Assembly: GCA_029861535.1 (NCBI GenBank)
Contig: JAOTZC010000024.1
Span: 1-37,933 of the forward strand
Direction: 5' to 3'
Length of the DNA stretch: 37,933 bases
Origin: Gammaproteobacteria bacterium
GTDB taxonomy: Bacteria; Pseudomonadota; Gammaproteobacteria; Steroidobacterales; Woeseiaceae
A program made the translations under genes and the position numbers. Position 1 is the stretch's first letter. Each line of letters opens with the position of its first letter. Shown piece by piece: positions 8,552-16,658 of this stretch. The notes beneath the pieces were generated by a model. The model ran no database searches and had not been told where the DNA came from. It worked only from the letters and a program-made list of their open reading frames with translations.

Positions 8552-10048
8552 ATGACTAATAAGAACAAAAAGATCAATGAATTAGTCGCGGATGACGATG
8601 ACATAACAGCAGAGCTGGAGGCTCTGACGGTCCAACGTGCCTTTGGACCCAACGGTCCGCAACTGGAGCTCGAATCCGACGCCAATACCTTCGACCTCGA
8701 TGATCTGGATCACGATGAGGTTAGTGGTGTTTCGGTCTCGGATCTGAAATCTGATCTAAAGGTACGTTCCGAGACCATTGAGCGGCTGCAATTCGATATC
8801 CAACAACTGCACGCCAAATGGCTCGGCCTGGAAGCCGAGATCAAAGCGCGCGAGGAACTCACCAGCGACCTAACAGCAGATCTCAAGTCCACCGGGCGCG
8901 AACTCGATCGCAGAGACAAGCTACTGCAAAAACGCAATGATTCCATCAAAGCGCTAAAGACAGAAATTCGCGAACGCGAAACGAAAATTCGCGACTTGCA
9001 AGCGCTCACCGACGAATACCGTGCGGCAAAATTGGAACTTGAATCCGGCGACGAAATAACTGCGGCACGGCAGCGAATTGTCGAATTTGAAGGACATATC
9101 GCGGCCCAGGCGGCCTCACTAACCGAAACTCGAACACAGCTGGAGCGCACCGAAAGCTACACAGACGAATTGCGATGGCGGCTTGCCGATGTAACCGAAA
9201 ATTCCGAGGGCGCGTTTTCTGAACGCGAAAAGTTGCGCGACGCCTTAAGCGAAGCAGAGGGTCGAATCGACACATCACAGGCGGACCTTAAGCGGGTGCA
9301 GGCGTCCAGCGAAGAACTGAGCGAGGCGCTGGCCGAAGCGCGCGCCGCTCACGAGCAGGAAATCCGTACGCTTCGTTTCGAATTAACTGACGCCGAAACG
9401 ACAATCGCCGAACGCGATCAGCTTAGCGAGCAGCTTGCGGCCGATCTCGTCGATATTAATAGCCATAAGGATCTGCTCGAGCAGATGTTGACCGACAACG
9501 ATCAGCAGAACCAGGCCCGCATTGAAGAGCTCGAGAAGCAGCTCAAGAAGCAGCAATTCAAAATCGCCGACTACGAGGACAAACTCGAAACAAAGAGCGA
9601 TGCGATAAACAGTCTGCTCTCTGAGCTGGCGAAAAAGAGCAGAGAATTCGACTCAATAGGCCAGATGGAAGATGTCATTCAGGACATCGATGATCGCATG
9701 TCCGAGCGCATAGACGAACGCCCGGCCGTGATGCCGGGTGATCGCGTAGCCCGCCTGCTTATAGGCCGCGTCGACAATCAGGAACTGCGTTTTCCATTAT
9801 TCAAGGACCGTCTGACCATCGGCCGTACGCAACAAAACGATATCCAGCTAAAAGCCCAGTATGTTAGCCGCCGGCATGCTGTTGTCGTTACCGAAGGTGA
9901 CGCGACACGACTCGTGGACTGGGGCAGCAAGAATGGGGTTTATGTTAATTCGAACCGAATCACCGAACACTTCCTGAAACATGGCGACGTCGTGACGATC
10001 GGCACAGTCGACTTCCGCTACGAAGAACTCCCCAAACGCGACAACTAA
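8552..10048 (+). CDS. Coiled-coil protein with C-terminal FHA domain
   Basis: The protein is 498 residues. Residues 60-385 are a near-continuous, strongly charged coiled coil (repeated ELE/KLE/REL heptads). The last ~95 residues are a forkhead-associated domain, with strands RLTIGRTQQNDIQL, the phosphothreonine-binding core VSRRHAVV, and GSKNGVYVNSNRI. FHA domains bind phosphothreonine peptides, so this is a likely scaffold or signalling partner of a Ser/Thr kinase. No kinase is adjacent except srkA about 6 kb away, which need not be related. It has no signal peptide or membrane segment. It follows the AAA ATPase gene after 74 bases. Confidence 0.88.
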   Translation: MTNKNKKINELVADDDDITAELEALTVQRAFGPNGPQLELESDANTFDLDDLDHDEVSGVSVSDLKSDLKVRSETIERLQFDIQQLHAKWLGLEAEIKAREELTSDLTADLKSTGRELDRRDKLLQKRNDSIKALKTEIRERETKIRDLQALTDEYRAAKLELESGDEITAARQRIVEFEGHIAAQAASLTETRTQLERTESYTDELRWRLADVTENSEGAFSEREKLRDALSEAEGRIDTSQADLKRVQASSEELSEALAEARAAHEQEIRTLRFELTDAETTIAERDQLSEQLAADLVDINSHKDLLEQMLTDNDQQNQARIEELEKQLKKQQFKIADYEDKLETKSDAINSLLSELAKKSREFDSIGQMEDVIQDIDDRMSERIDERPAVMPGDRVARLLIGRVDNQELRFPLFKDRLTIGRTQQNDIQLKAQYVSRRHAVVVTEGDATRLVDWGSKNGVYVNSNRITEHFLKHGDVVTIGTVDFRYEELPKRDN

Positions 10049-10049
10049 C

Positions 10050-10095
10050 GCTCACAGCATTGAATTGTGAGCACAGTCACGGACAAACGTGACTG
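10050..10095 (+). terminator. Two tandem hairpins after the FHA gene
   Basis: Directly after the FHA stop codon there is a 7-bp inverted repeat, GCTCACA with TGTGAGC (10050-10056 and 10066-10072, 9-base loop). It is followed by an 8-bp one, CAGTCACG with CGTGACTG (10074-10081 and 10088-10095, 6-base loop). There is no immediate T-run, so this is either a weak or factor-assisted terminator or an mRNA 3'-end stabiliser. Confidence 0.45.
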
Positions 10096-10142
10096 CGCGC
10101 GGTATCGTGTTTTGACGTTACGGCGCGCAGGGATGGGCAACG

Positions 10143-10433
10143 ATGCTAAGCACGACAGCTGGGAAGTCCGTGGATCCGACGGAGACGCAACAGGTTACTC
10201 GTAATACAGGTAATGTTGTTGCGAAAAAAATCTGGCTGCCGAAATCACTGTACGATTCACTGCCCTACTTCTACCTTTTTTCCGGCATTGCCGCGTTTTT
10301 CGCAACCCTCTACATCAGTGCCTGGTTTTGGGTCCTACCCCATTATTTCCTATTTTCTGCCGCGTGCGTGCATCTGAGCATTGTCGTATTCCGGCGCCGA
10401 CACCGCCGGTCTTCTGATCGCAACGAGGGTTGA
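10143..10433 (+). CDS. Small hypothetical membrane protein
   Basis: The protein is 96 residues. A polar N-terminal ~40 residues is followed by two close membrane segments, roughly YFYLFSGIAAFFATLYISAW and WVLPHYFLFSAACVHLSIVVF. It ends in an arginine-rich tail (FRRRHRRSSDR), which points to a cytosolic C-terminus. I recognise no family. It is followed after 54 bases by another small membrane protein gene on the same strand, and the two may be co-expressed. Confidence 0.55.
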   Translation: MLSTTAGKSVDPTETQQVTRNTGNVVAKKIWLPKSLYDSLPYFYLFSGIAAFFATLYISAWFWVLPHYFLFSAACVHLSIVVFRRRHRRSSDRNEG

Positions 10434-10487
10434 CCTGATCTGGACCCTGGGCAAGGATGAGCGCTTCGCCCAAGCCTGGATTGATGG

Positions 10488-10781
10488 ATGCCCGCCACTG
10501 AATCCCCTCTACGACGATTATTAACTCGCGAAGTCGCGTTGTTGACGGTTTTGCTGTTCGTCGGCTTCGTGTTGATGCCCATCGCGATCTGGTTCGTGGG
10601 CCAGGCCCTTTTCGGTGCCTATGGCGGCCACGGTTTCGGCGACTTTTTTGGCACCCTGAGTGCGAAAATCCGTGCTGGCGATCGGGTCGCCTGGTTTCTC
10701 GTGCTGTCACCATACCTGGCAATTCTGTGCCTGCGCCTGATGGTCTGGGGTTGGCGCAGAACCGCGCAGCAGAGCAGTTAA
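10488..10781 (+). CDS. Small hypothetical membrane protein
   Basis: The protein is 97 residues with two predicted membrane helices, about residues 16-40 (VALLTVLLFVGFVLMPIAIW) and 68-88 (VAWFLVLSPYLAILCLRLMV). They are joined by a glycine-rich loop (GAYGGHGFGDFFG). The N-terminus is basic and the C-terminus ends W-R-R-T. No family is recognised. Its position after another small membrane protein gene suggests a pair. A CRP-like site lies 33 bases downstream and probably serves the next gene. Confidence 0.55.
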   Translation: MPATESPLRRLLTREVALLTVLLFVGFVLMPIAIWFVGQALFGAYGGHGFGDFFGTLSAKIRAGDRVAWFLVLSPYLAILCLRLMVWGWRRTAQQSS

Positions 10782-10813
10782 TCGCACATCACTGTTCGGG
10801 CGAATATCGCCAA

Positions 10814-10833
10814 AATGTGACGTAATTCACATT
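10814..10833 (+). promoter_or_regulatory. CRP/FNR-superfamily operator-like palindrome
   Basis: The sequence reads AA-TGTGA-N6-TCACA-TT, a perfect inverted repeat with 7-bp arms and a 6-base spacer (CGTAAT). This matches the E. coli CRP consensus TGTGA-N6-TCACA exactly. It lies 25 bases upstream of the ATG at 10858 (46 upstream of the alternative ATG at 10879), in the short intergenic space before a coupled gene pair. Site identity is seen directly; the bound regulator (CRP or Vfr type) and whether it activates or represses are inferred. Confidence 0.6.
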
Positions 10834-10857
10834 CTGACAGCGGCGCTTACGCTAACT

Positions 10858-11334
10858 ATGACGAAATGGCGGAACATTATGTCATCTGATGACGCCCCTG
10901 GAATTGCCAGTGAATATGATGGTCCAATTAAAAATACAAACCAACATCTAAGATTCAACAAGATGATCGATTTTTTCAAGAAATGGATCCGAAGAAAGGA
11001 AGAACGCCCAGCGCCTCTCGCCATTGGCGAGCGCAGGCGGTCACCGCGTTCGACGGCTGTCCAAGAAACCGCACCGCCCGAGCGGCGGCATCGGTCAGAT
11101 CGGCGGACGGCGGGAAAGCTCGACCCGCATGTGGCGGGAAAAATCGAGAGCAGTGGGCCCGGGAAAAACGTGCTCGTCAGGAACAAATACCAGCGCGAGG
11201 ACACCGGCACCCACGAAACTCTCAAAATTCTCGACGGCTCGGCCACCGAATCGGATGAAGAAACTGGCATCGACCCCTACAATACGGGTAACTTCGACCG
11301 TTCCAAGAACTGGGATAAGCGATTCCGTAACTGA
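10858..11334 (+). CDS. Hypothetical hydrophilic basic protein, coupled to a YkvA-like gene
   Basis: The protein is 158 residues, rich in Arg, Lys, Glu and Asp, with no signal peptide or membrane helix. One short amphipathic stretch, MIDFFKKWIRRKEE, lies near residue 36. The middle (RRSPRSTAVQETAPPERRHRSDRRT) looks disordered. The C-terminal end (GIDPYNTGNFDRSKNWDKRF) looks more conserved in character. An alternative ATG at 10879 would shorten it by seven residues. Its stop overlaps the next start as TGATG, so the two are translationally coupled. A CRP-like palindrome sits just upstream. Function unknown. Confidence 0.65.
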   Translation: MTKWRNIMSSDDAPGIASEYDGPIKNTNQHLRFNKMIDFFKKWIRRKEERPAPLAIGERRRSPRSTAVQETAPPERRHRSDRRTAGKLDPHVAGKIESSGPGKNVLVRNKYQREDTGTHETLKILDGSATESDEETGIDPYNTGNFDRSKNWDKRFRN

Positions 11335-11894
11335 TGAGCCTGAGAGTCTCTTTCGAACTCGACGAGTCTGACCTGAAGCATTTCCGACTGATCATGCGCA
11401 ACGCACGCAAGTCGGCAGGGCGACTGGCACCCGAAGACATCGTCGCTGCGGCAGAAAACCTGCTGAAAGCGGTCAATGAGGCCGGCGCGCCGGCCTTCAT
11501 CATGGAACGGCTGGCGAAACTCAAACTGATGATCGAGATGCTGCAGGATATTGAATGGCGCCTGCCGCACCAGGAGGCGAATCGGGTGCTGAATGCCCTC
11601 GCTTATTTCAGCGAGCCTGAGGACCTGATTCCAGACCACATACCCAGCCTCGGCTTTCTCGATGACGCCATTATGATCGAACTTGTGGTACGGGAATTAA
11701 AACACGAGATTGAAGCCTATGAAGACTTTAACGACTTTCGTAATCGTGTACGCGCGCAGCAAGGCGGCACGAAGGGCGTGAGCCGCGAGGACTGGCTCGA
11801 AAACCGCCGCAAGGAGTTACAGTCACGGATGCGACGTCGCCGTAAGCGTGGCAGTCTCACCGGCGGAAAGTCCCGACTCGGGCTCTTCCGCTAG
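11334..11894 (+). CDS. YkvA family (DUF1232) protein
   Basis: The protein is 186 residues. The DUF1232 core is EDLIPDHIPSLGFLDDAIMIELVV (about residues 96-119), the hallmark hydrophobic hairpin of the YkvA family. It is flanked by helical segments, and a very basic tail (SRMRRRRKRG) follows. DUF1232 proteins are small, probably membrane-associated proteins of unknown function. The start ATG overlaps the preceding stop by one base, which shows coupling to the hydrophilic protein upstream. Confidence 0.8.
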   Translation: MSLRVSFELDESDLKHFRLIMRNARKSAGRLAPEDIVAAAENLLKAVNEAGAPAFIMERLAKLKLMIEMLQDIEWRLPHQEANRVLNALAYFSEPEDLIPDHIPSLGFLDDAIMIELVVRELKHEIEAYEDFNDFRNRVRAQQGGTKGVSREDWLENRRKELQSRMRRRRKRGSLTGGKSRLGLFR

Positions 11895-11923
11895 GACTGA
11901 CCGAGTTGACGCCGATCGACAAT

Positions 11924-12208
11924 CTACGGCCAGAAATGCCAGCCTGTTGCTGCCAATCCAACCCACATCAAGCCTTGCAGCCATATGCGAGTCCGGTGGC
12001 CAATGACAAGAGAATAGAAACTACCGGCCGAAATGATGGTCATACCGAGAAAGATGAACATGCTGGATAGCAATGGTCGAAACTCATATTGGACACGTGG
12101 ATAGTCGTCGCCGATCACGATGAATACGACCAGCACGAACATAAGCGATACCACGATGGACACGCAGGACCCGAACAAAAACCCATTGATCACCATCAAA
12201 GGTCGCAT
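11924..12208 (-). CDS. Small hypothetical inner-membrane protein
   Basis: The protein is 94 residues, almost all hydrophobic, with three predicted membrane helices at roughly 5-32, 46-67 and 74-92. The second is preceded by a polar loop, DDYPRVQYEFRP. The regular hydrophobicity and charged loops make it a believable gene, although no family is recognised. It is divergent from the prc gene across about 140 bases that must hold both promoters. Confidence 0.6.
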   Translation of the reverse strand: MRPLMVINGFLFGSCVSIVVSLMFVLVVFIVIGDDYPRVQYEFRPLLSSMFIFLGMTIISAGSFYSLVIGHRTRIWLQGLMWVGLAATGWHFWP

Positions 12209-12350
12209 TAAAAATTTCCTAATTGGTCAACAACAGGGCGCAAGTACTCGGATTTTATGCCGATTACGCCCTTGATCGCAGCGCGCTGGGCATCTAGCCT
12301 AGCCTACTCGATCGGTCGGCACTGTGTCGAAAGCAAATGGAGTTATCGCA

Positions 12351-14468
12351 TTGAGAAAAATTGAGACCCGTCGTAACATCTGCTTCGCAGCTGCACTGCT
12401 TGGACTTGTAGCAATTCCTGCCCTGGCAAGTCCCCAAGCTGTGACAACCGATGAGGCTCTGGAACCGCTACCCCGCCACGAAGACATCGGCCAGACCGTT
12501 ACTCATTTTATCCAGAGATCGCATTACAACCACATTGCCGTAGACAATGATTTGTCGTCGCGCGTCCTCGATCGATACATCGAATCGCTCGATGGCAATC
12601 GTATGTACTTGTTGGCCAGCGACGTCGAGTACTTTGACCAATTTCGCTACGAACTGGACGATTTTGTCAAAAGCAAACCATTGGATGCCGTCTATGACAT
12701 GTATCAGGTATATCGCACGCGCGTGCGCGAGCGTTACCGCTATGCGCTGACAATGCTGGAGAACGAACCTGACTTTAGCATTGAAGAGGATTTCCAATTT
12801 GATCGAACGGATGCGCCATGGGCGACATCGTCCACACAACTTGACGAAATCTGGCGCCGCCGCGTTAAGAATGACGTGTTGCGGCATGCACTTAACGAAA
12901 CGCCTTGGGACGAAGCACGCGATGTCCTGACGAAGCGTTACAAACGGCTGTTGCGGCGCATGGATCAAACGACCTCTGACGACGTATTTGAAGGCTTCAT
13001 GAACGCGTTCGCCCACACGCTTGATCCACATTCAAGCTACCTGTCTCCGCGAAATTCGGAGGAATACCGGATCCAGATGAGTCTGTCGTATTTTGGCATC
13101 GGCGCATCGCTGCAACCGGAAGAGGATTACGTCAAGGTAATCGGCATTATTCCGGGCGGCCCCGCAGCGGCCGACGGCAAACTGAAACCCAATGACTTGA
13201 TCACCGGCGTTGCGGAAGGCGATGACGGCGAAATGGTCGATGTCGTCGGTTGGCGCCTCGATGACGTTGTCGATCTTATTCGTGGCCCAGGAGATACGAT
13301 CGTTCGCTTGCAGATCATCGCCGCGGATGCGATGCCGGGCAGTGGCGAGAAAATTATCGCGCTGACACGCGGCCAGGTAAAGCTTGAGGAGCAGGCGGCA
13401 AAAAGCGACATCGTTACGATTCCGCACGAAGGCCGGCAGTGGCGTATTGGTGTGATCGAAGTGCCCTCGTTCTATCGCGACTATCGAGCGCTTTCAAACG
13501 GCGACAAAAACTACACGAGTACGACACGCGACGTTAAGCGCCTGATTGGAGAACTCGAAGAACAGGGCATCGAGGGCCTGGTAATGGACCTGCGTAGCAA
13601 CGGCGGCGGACACTTGACCGAAGCCACTGCGCTGTCAGGTTTGTTCATCGACAATGGACCCGTGGTACAGCTCAGAAATTCGAACGGCCGGATCAGTCGA
13701 CTCGACGACCCCGATCCGGTAGCCCGCGTTGCCTACGCCGGCCCGCTTGCCGTCCTCGTCGACCGCTTCAGCGCGTCGGCCTCGGAGATCTTTGCGGCTG
13801 CGATTCAGGACTACCATCGCGGTGTCATTATTGGTCAGCAGACTTTCGGAAAAGGTACAGTTCAGAATCTGTACTCACTCGACCAGTACATGAAGCCGGA
13901 TCCCGAAAGCGAAAAAGGATTCGGACAGCTAACGCTGACGATCGGAAAGTACTATCGCGTCACCGGTGAAAGTACGCAGCACCGAGGCGTGAACCCGGAT
14001 ATTTCGCTGCCGTCTGCGATCGATGCAGAACAAATTGGCGAGAGTGTGCGTGATAGCGCCCTGCCCTGGGACACAATACAAACGACGCGTTTTACGGCTG
14101 GCGATCCATTGGACAATACGATTCAATCGCTGCTTGTCAGCCACAGTGAGCGGTCGAAGCAAGATCCTAATTATCAATGGCTGGTCGGCGGCATCCAGGA
14201 ATACGAGGAAGCGCGCTCACAAAAGACAATATCGTTGAATCTCGACACCCGTTTGGCTGAGCGGGAGGACGAATTGACGCGCCGACTGCAGCGAGAGAAT
14301 GACCGCCGCGCCGCACTGAATCAGGAGCCTGTAACAACGCTTGAGGACGTCGACGAAGACGACGTTCCGGACGTCCTGCTCGAACAGGCCGCCGACATCG
14401 TTCGCGACATGGCCGAGCTTCGCGAAGTCAACGCGTCACCGTCTCAAACGGCTCAGGTCACGCCGTAG
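12351..14468 (+). CDS. prc: Carboxy-terminal processing (tail-specific) protease Prc, family S41
   Basis: The protein is 705 residues; E. coli Prc is 682. It is a periplasmic protease that degrades proteins by their C-terminal tails and trims envelope proteins, including murein hydrolases. From this start there is a signal peptide (RKIETRRN, a hydrophobic core, ending ALA), then the helical N-terminal domain with HTLDPHSSYLSP. A PDZ domain follows (about 240-330, FGIGASLQ and IIPGGPAAADGKL). The S41 core has Ser476 in RFSASASEIF and Lys501 in FGKGTVQN as the catalytic dyad. TTG at 12351 was chosen because a GGAG motif lies about 8 bases upstream; GTG at 12324 in the same frame is the alternative. 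Confidence 0.93.
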   Translation: MRKIETRRNICFAAALLGLVAIPALASPQAVTTDEALEPLPRHEDIGQTVTHFIQRSHYNHIAVDNDLSSRVLDRYIESLDGNRMYLLASDVEYFDQFRYELDDFVKSKPLDAVYDMYQVYRTRVRERYRYALTMLENEPDFSIEEDFQFDRTDAPWATSSTQLDEIWRRRVKNDVLRHALNETPWDEARDVLTKRYKRLLRRMDQTTSDDVFEGFMNAFAHTLDPHSSYLSPRNSEEYRIQMSLSYFGIGASLQPEEDYVKVIGIIPGGPAAADGKLKPNDLITGVAEGDDGEMVDVVGWRLDDVVDLIRGPGDTIVRLQIIAADAMPGSGEKIIALTRGQVKLEEQAAKSDIVTIPHEGRQWRIGVIEVPSFYRDYRALSNGDKNYTSTTRDVKRLIGELEEQGIEGLVMDLRSNGGGHLTEATALSGLFIDNGPVVQLRNSNGRISRLDDPDPVARVAYAGPLAVLVDRFSASASEIFAAAIQDYHRGVIIGQQTFGKGTVQNLYSLDQYMKPDPESEKGFGQLTLTIGKYYRVTGESTQHRGVNPDISLPSAIDAEQIGESVRDSALPWDTIQTTRFTAGDPLDNTIQSLLVSHSERSKQDPNYQWLVGGIQEYEEARSQKTISLNLDTRLAEREDELTRRLQRENDRRAALNQEPVTTLEDVDEDDVPDVLLEQAADIVRDMAELREVNASPSQTAQVTP

Positions 14469-14478
14469 AGGGCCCTGC

Positions 14479-14518
14479 TTGCGGATTCGAGACCGGGTGT
14501 TATACTCAGCTATAACAC
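14479..14518 (+). promoter_or_regulatory. Promoter with operator-like inverted repeat
   Basis: A -35 box TTGCGG (14479-14484), a 16-base spacer and an extended -10, TG-T-TATACT (14498-14506), form a convincing sigma70-type promoter. The -10 is overlapped by a perfect 8-bp inverted repeat GTGTTATA / TATAACAC (14497-14504 and 14511-14518) that could be an operator. It lies about 30 bases upstream of the secreted-protein start at 14548. Confidence 0.5.
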
Positions 14519-14547
14519 TTCGGCGACACCCTAGCTGAGGAGGCGCC

Positions 14548-14967
14548 TTGCAGACATTACAGGCAGCGAAGATCAGAGCCATGCTCGGCAACGCCGGCGC
14601 GGCAGCTCTGCTGCTTGGTTTCAGCGTGCCGGCGCTCGCTGCCTCGGGCGTCGATAATCTGTGTGACCGCGACGATAAGCAAAGCGCTTCTCTCGACGTC
14701 CCAGCCGGACATTTGACCATCCAGACGATCGATCACGGCAATACCAATGCGGTCGCTGCGGATGACCTGAAGGCCGCTGACGATGCGTCGCTGACCGAAC
14801 TGACGCTTACCGGTATCGATGAAGATTCGGCCGAAATTCTTGAGACTGAAGAGGCAAACGTGGCTGGCGACGAAAATGGGCCGCCGACGGCCAACACCCG
14901 CTTTCCTGGCGTCTCTGACGAAGACTCGCGGCGCTACCGGCGTCAGATGTTTCGTACCGATATATAG
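14548..14967 (+). CDS. Hypothetical secreted acidic protein
   Basis: The protein is 139 residues. It begins at TTG, preceded by a strong GAGGAGG ribosome binding site four bases upstream. The signal peptide runs to about residue 31, with a hydrophobic AAALLLGFSVPALA core, so it is exported. The mature part is acidic and probably disordered (LTLTGIDEDSAEILETEEANVAGDENG). It ends in a basic patch, RRYRRQMFRTDI. No family is recognised. It follows prc on the same strand but has its own promoter-like sequence with an overlapping palindrome. Confidence 0.65.
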   Translation: MQTLQAAKIRAMLGNAGAAALLLGFSVPALAASGVDNLCDRDDKQSASLDVPAGHLTIQTIDHGNTNAVAADDLKAADDASLTELTLTGIDEDSAEILETEEANVAGDENGPPTANTRFPGVSDEDSRRYRRQMFRTDI

Positions 14968-14980
14968 AATACCGCGGCCG

Positions 14981-16015
14981 CTAGCGGCTTAAGACCTTCG
15001 CAATCTCCCAGTAATTCTCACCGAGCAGATTGACATCCTTCCTTGGTACGACATCGTTCGCGTCGATGTCATAGACAGTGGAGACGCTGCTGGAATCCGG
15101 TACGGCATCGTCATCTGATCGAAAAACAGCGGCCTCACTCAGCCGTTTGGCACGATTTTGTAAAAGGTCGGCGAAAAAACTCGCTTGCTCCATTGAATTT
15201 CTGCGCTCATTAATGCTCGAAAGCAGATAATCGCAATCCGATTTGCTACCGTAAGAAACAGCACCAACACTTTTGTCGCCTGATTCTTTCGTCAGTGCAG
15301 CCAGATTATCGTCTTGAAAGTGCAAATACATTTGCTGTGCGAACGACAGGATCAATAGATTAATCGAGCGCTTACTCGCAACATCGAGCCCCTGAGTGTC
15401 CGGCGCTTCGCGAAAATTGATTTCAGTAAGCTCTGTTTGCAGTATTGATTCCTGTCGACCTGCTTCACTAATATCCGCAACAATCCTATCTAGCCGGCAT
15501 GCGATGGAGCGCTTGCGAAAAAAACGCATGAACGCACTCATCATTGAGAAACCGTGGCGTTCAGCTTGCAACTGTTCTTCGAGCTTTTGCATCTGCATAC
15601 GAATTTCGCCAATTTTATCCTCTTTGGATTTAACCTCGCCGCGACGTTTGTCGTTCCATTCGTCAAGAAGCCGACTGTGTTGTCGTTTCTCTCGCTGTTG
15701 TTTTAGCTGTTCCGAAAAGCGCGCTAGCATTCCAATAAAGTGATTGTTCATGGCGCGAAGTTGATAAAATACGACGACGTTGTGTACCCAGTCCGGGTCA
15801 AGTAAAAGATTCTCGATATGCTCGAGTTTCTGCTGCGCGCGAGCCGTATGCCCCTGTTGCGTTTTGATGTCGTCTTTAAGCCGAAAGGTCTCATCGCGGA
15901 GGTTCGCGAACTCTTTCTTGAGCTCGGCTCGATTCCAATAGAGCTCGAGGAGCTTTTCGCTGTCCTCAGCATCTTGCTCTTGAGAACTACCGAATATGGC
16001 CGTTAGACTCGTCAA
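14981..16015 (-). CDS. Hypothetical coiled-coil protein
   Basis: The protein is 344 residues, starting at TTG with AAGGA upstream. Residues 18-80 and 95-160 are strongly coiled-coil (ELKKEFANLRDETFRLKDDI; KEDKIGEIRMQMQKLEEQL). A short more hydrophobic segment, FSMMSAFMRFFRKR, follows at about 156-169. The C-terminal part is mixed helix with SINLLILSFAQQMYLHF. It has no signal peptide or recognised catalytic motif. It lies alone, convergent with the secreted acidic protein gene 13 bases away. It may be structural or membrane-peripheral; the function cannot be told. Confidence 0.7.
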   Translation of the reverse strand: MTSLTAIFGSSQEQDAEDSEKLLELYWNRAELKKEFANLRDETFRLKDDIKTQQGHTARAQQKLEHIENLLLDPDWVHNVVVFYQLRAMNNHFIGMLARFSEQLKQQREKRQHSRLLDEWNDKRRGEVKSKEDKIGEIRMQMQKLEEQLQAERHGFSMMSAFMRFFRKRSIACRLDRIVADISEAGRQESILQTELTEINFREAPDTQGLDVASKRSINLLILSFAQQMYLHFQDDNLAALTKESGDKSVGAVSYGSKSDCDYLLSSINERRNSMEQASFFADLLQNRAKRLSEAAVFRSDDDAVPDSSSVSTVYDIDANDVVPRKDVNLLGENYWEIAKVLSR

Positions 16016-16170
16016 CTCCGATCCTTTTTACATAATTCCGGCAATCGACGCGCAGTGGCCCGGCGATTACCCGCATATGATCTCAACTGGGGCGTCTTGA
16101 ATCGCTGACTGAATCGACATTTTTGGTAATTTTGACCCGCCAGAACCGCGGCACACATGTCGTTAGCGCG

Positions 16171-16626
16171 CTAGCGCTCGAGGATCAGGTGCCCTTGCTC
16201 GATCAGATAGTCGAGCCATTTGTTCAGGACAACATTGCGTCTCCAGCGTTCACCGAGTTCCATGCGGTGCCCACGGACGAGACGTCGAAGCTCGGCATGC
16301 CGGTGCTCCACACCCAGGTTCATTGCTTCGGCGAGCTGGCCATCCATATAAGCGCGAACGAGCATATCGGGGTCCGCATTCCGGCAGCCTTCAGATTCAA
16401 AGTAATAGGTCAGTGACATCGTCACGGTATAGCGGCTACGTTCGAGAATGTCGACGTACAAGTCGCAATCGCCGGCGACCCTGGAGCGAAAACAACCGTC
16501 AAGCCGTTCCAACTCGGGAATCAGATGTAGAAGTCGCAGGTAGTTGCTCTCGTACATGGACATCAGCCCGACGAAGCTACCGGGTCTTACGATCGTTTCT
16601 GGGACTAATATTGAGTCAAGCAACAT
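16171..16626 (-). CDS. DUF1249 (YqiB-like) protein
   Basis: The protein is 151 residues. The segment MYESNYLRLLHLIPEL matches the N-terminal helix of DUF1249 proteins, and RSRYTVTMSLTYYFE (about 64-78) their central strands. The ending, NVVLNKWLDYLIEQGHL, is also typical (E. coli YqiB has NQFLADWLRYCLAHG). The function is unknown; in many gammaproteobacteria the gene sits near nudF and cpdA, which are absent here. The start codon lies in a 7-bp inverted repeat with no good ribosome binding site, listed under findings. Confidence 0.85.
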   Translation of the reverse strand: MLLDSILVPETIVRPGSFVGLMSMYESNYLRLLHLIPELERLDGCFRSRVAGDCDLYVDILERSRYTVTMSLTYYFESEGCRNADPDMLVRAYMDGQLAEAMNLGVEHRHAELRRLVRGHRMELGERWRRNVVLNKWLDYLIEQGHLILER

Positions 16627-16658
16627 GCTGCCAATATAGCAGCATACGCGGGCAGAAA

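Noticed and set aside
8536..8552. TAATAT -10-like element just before the FHA start
   Set aside because: It would give an almost leaderless mRNA and no matching -35 box is visible; likely chance.
10050..10072. lac-operator-like TGTGAGC half site
   Set aside because: It forms a hairpin with GCTCACA right after a stop codon, so a transcript 3' structure is simpler than an operator.
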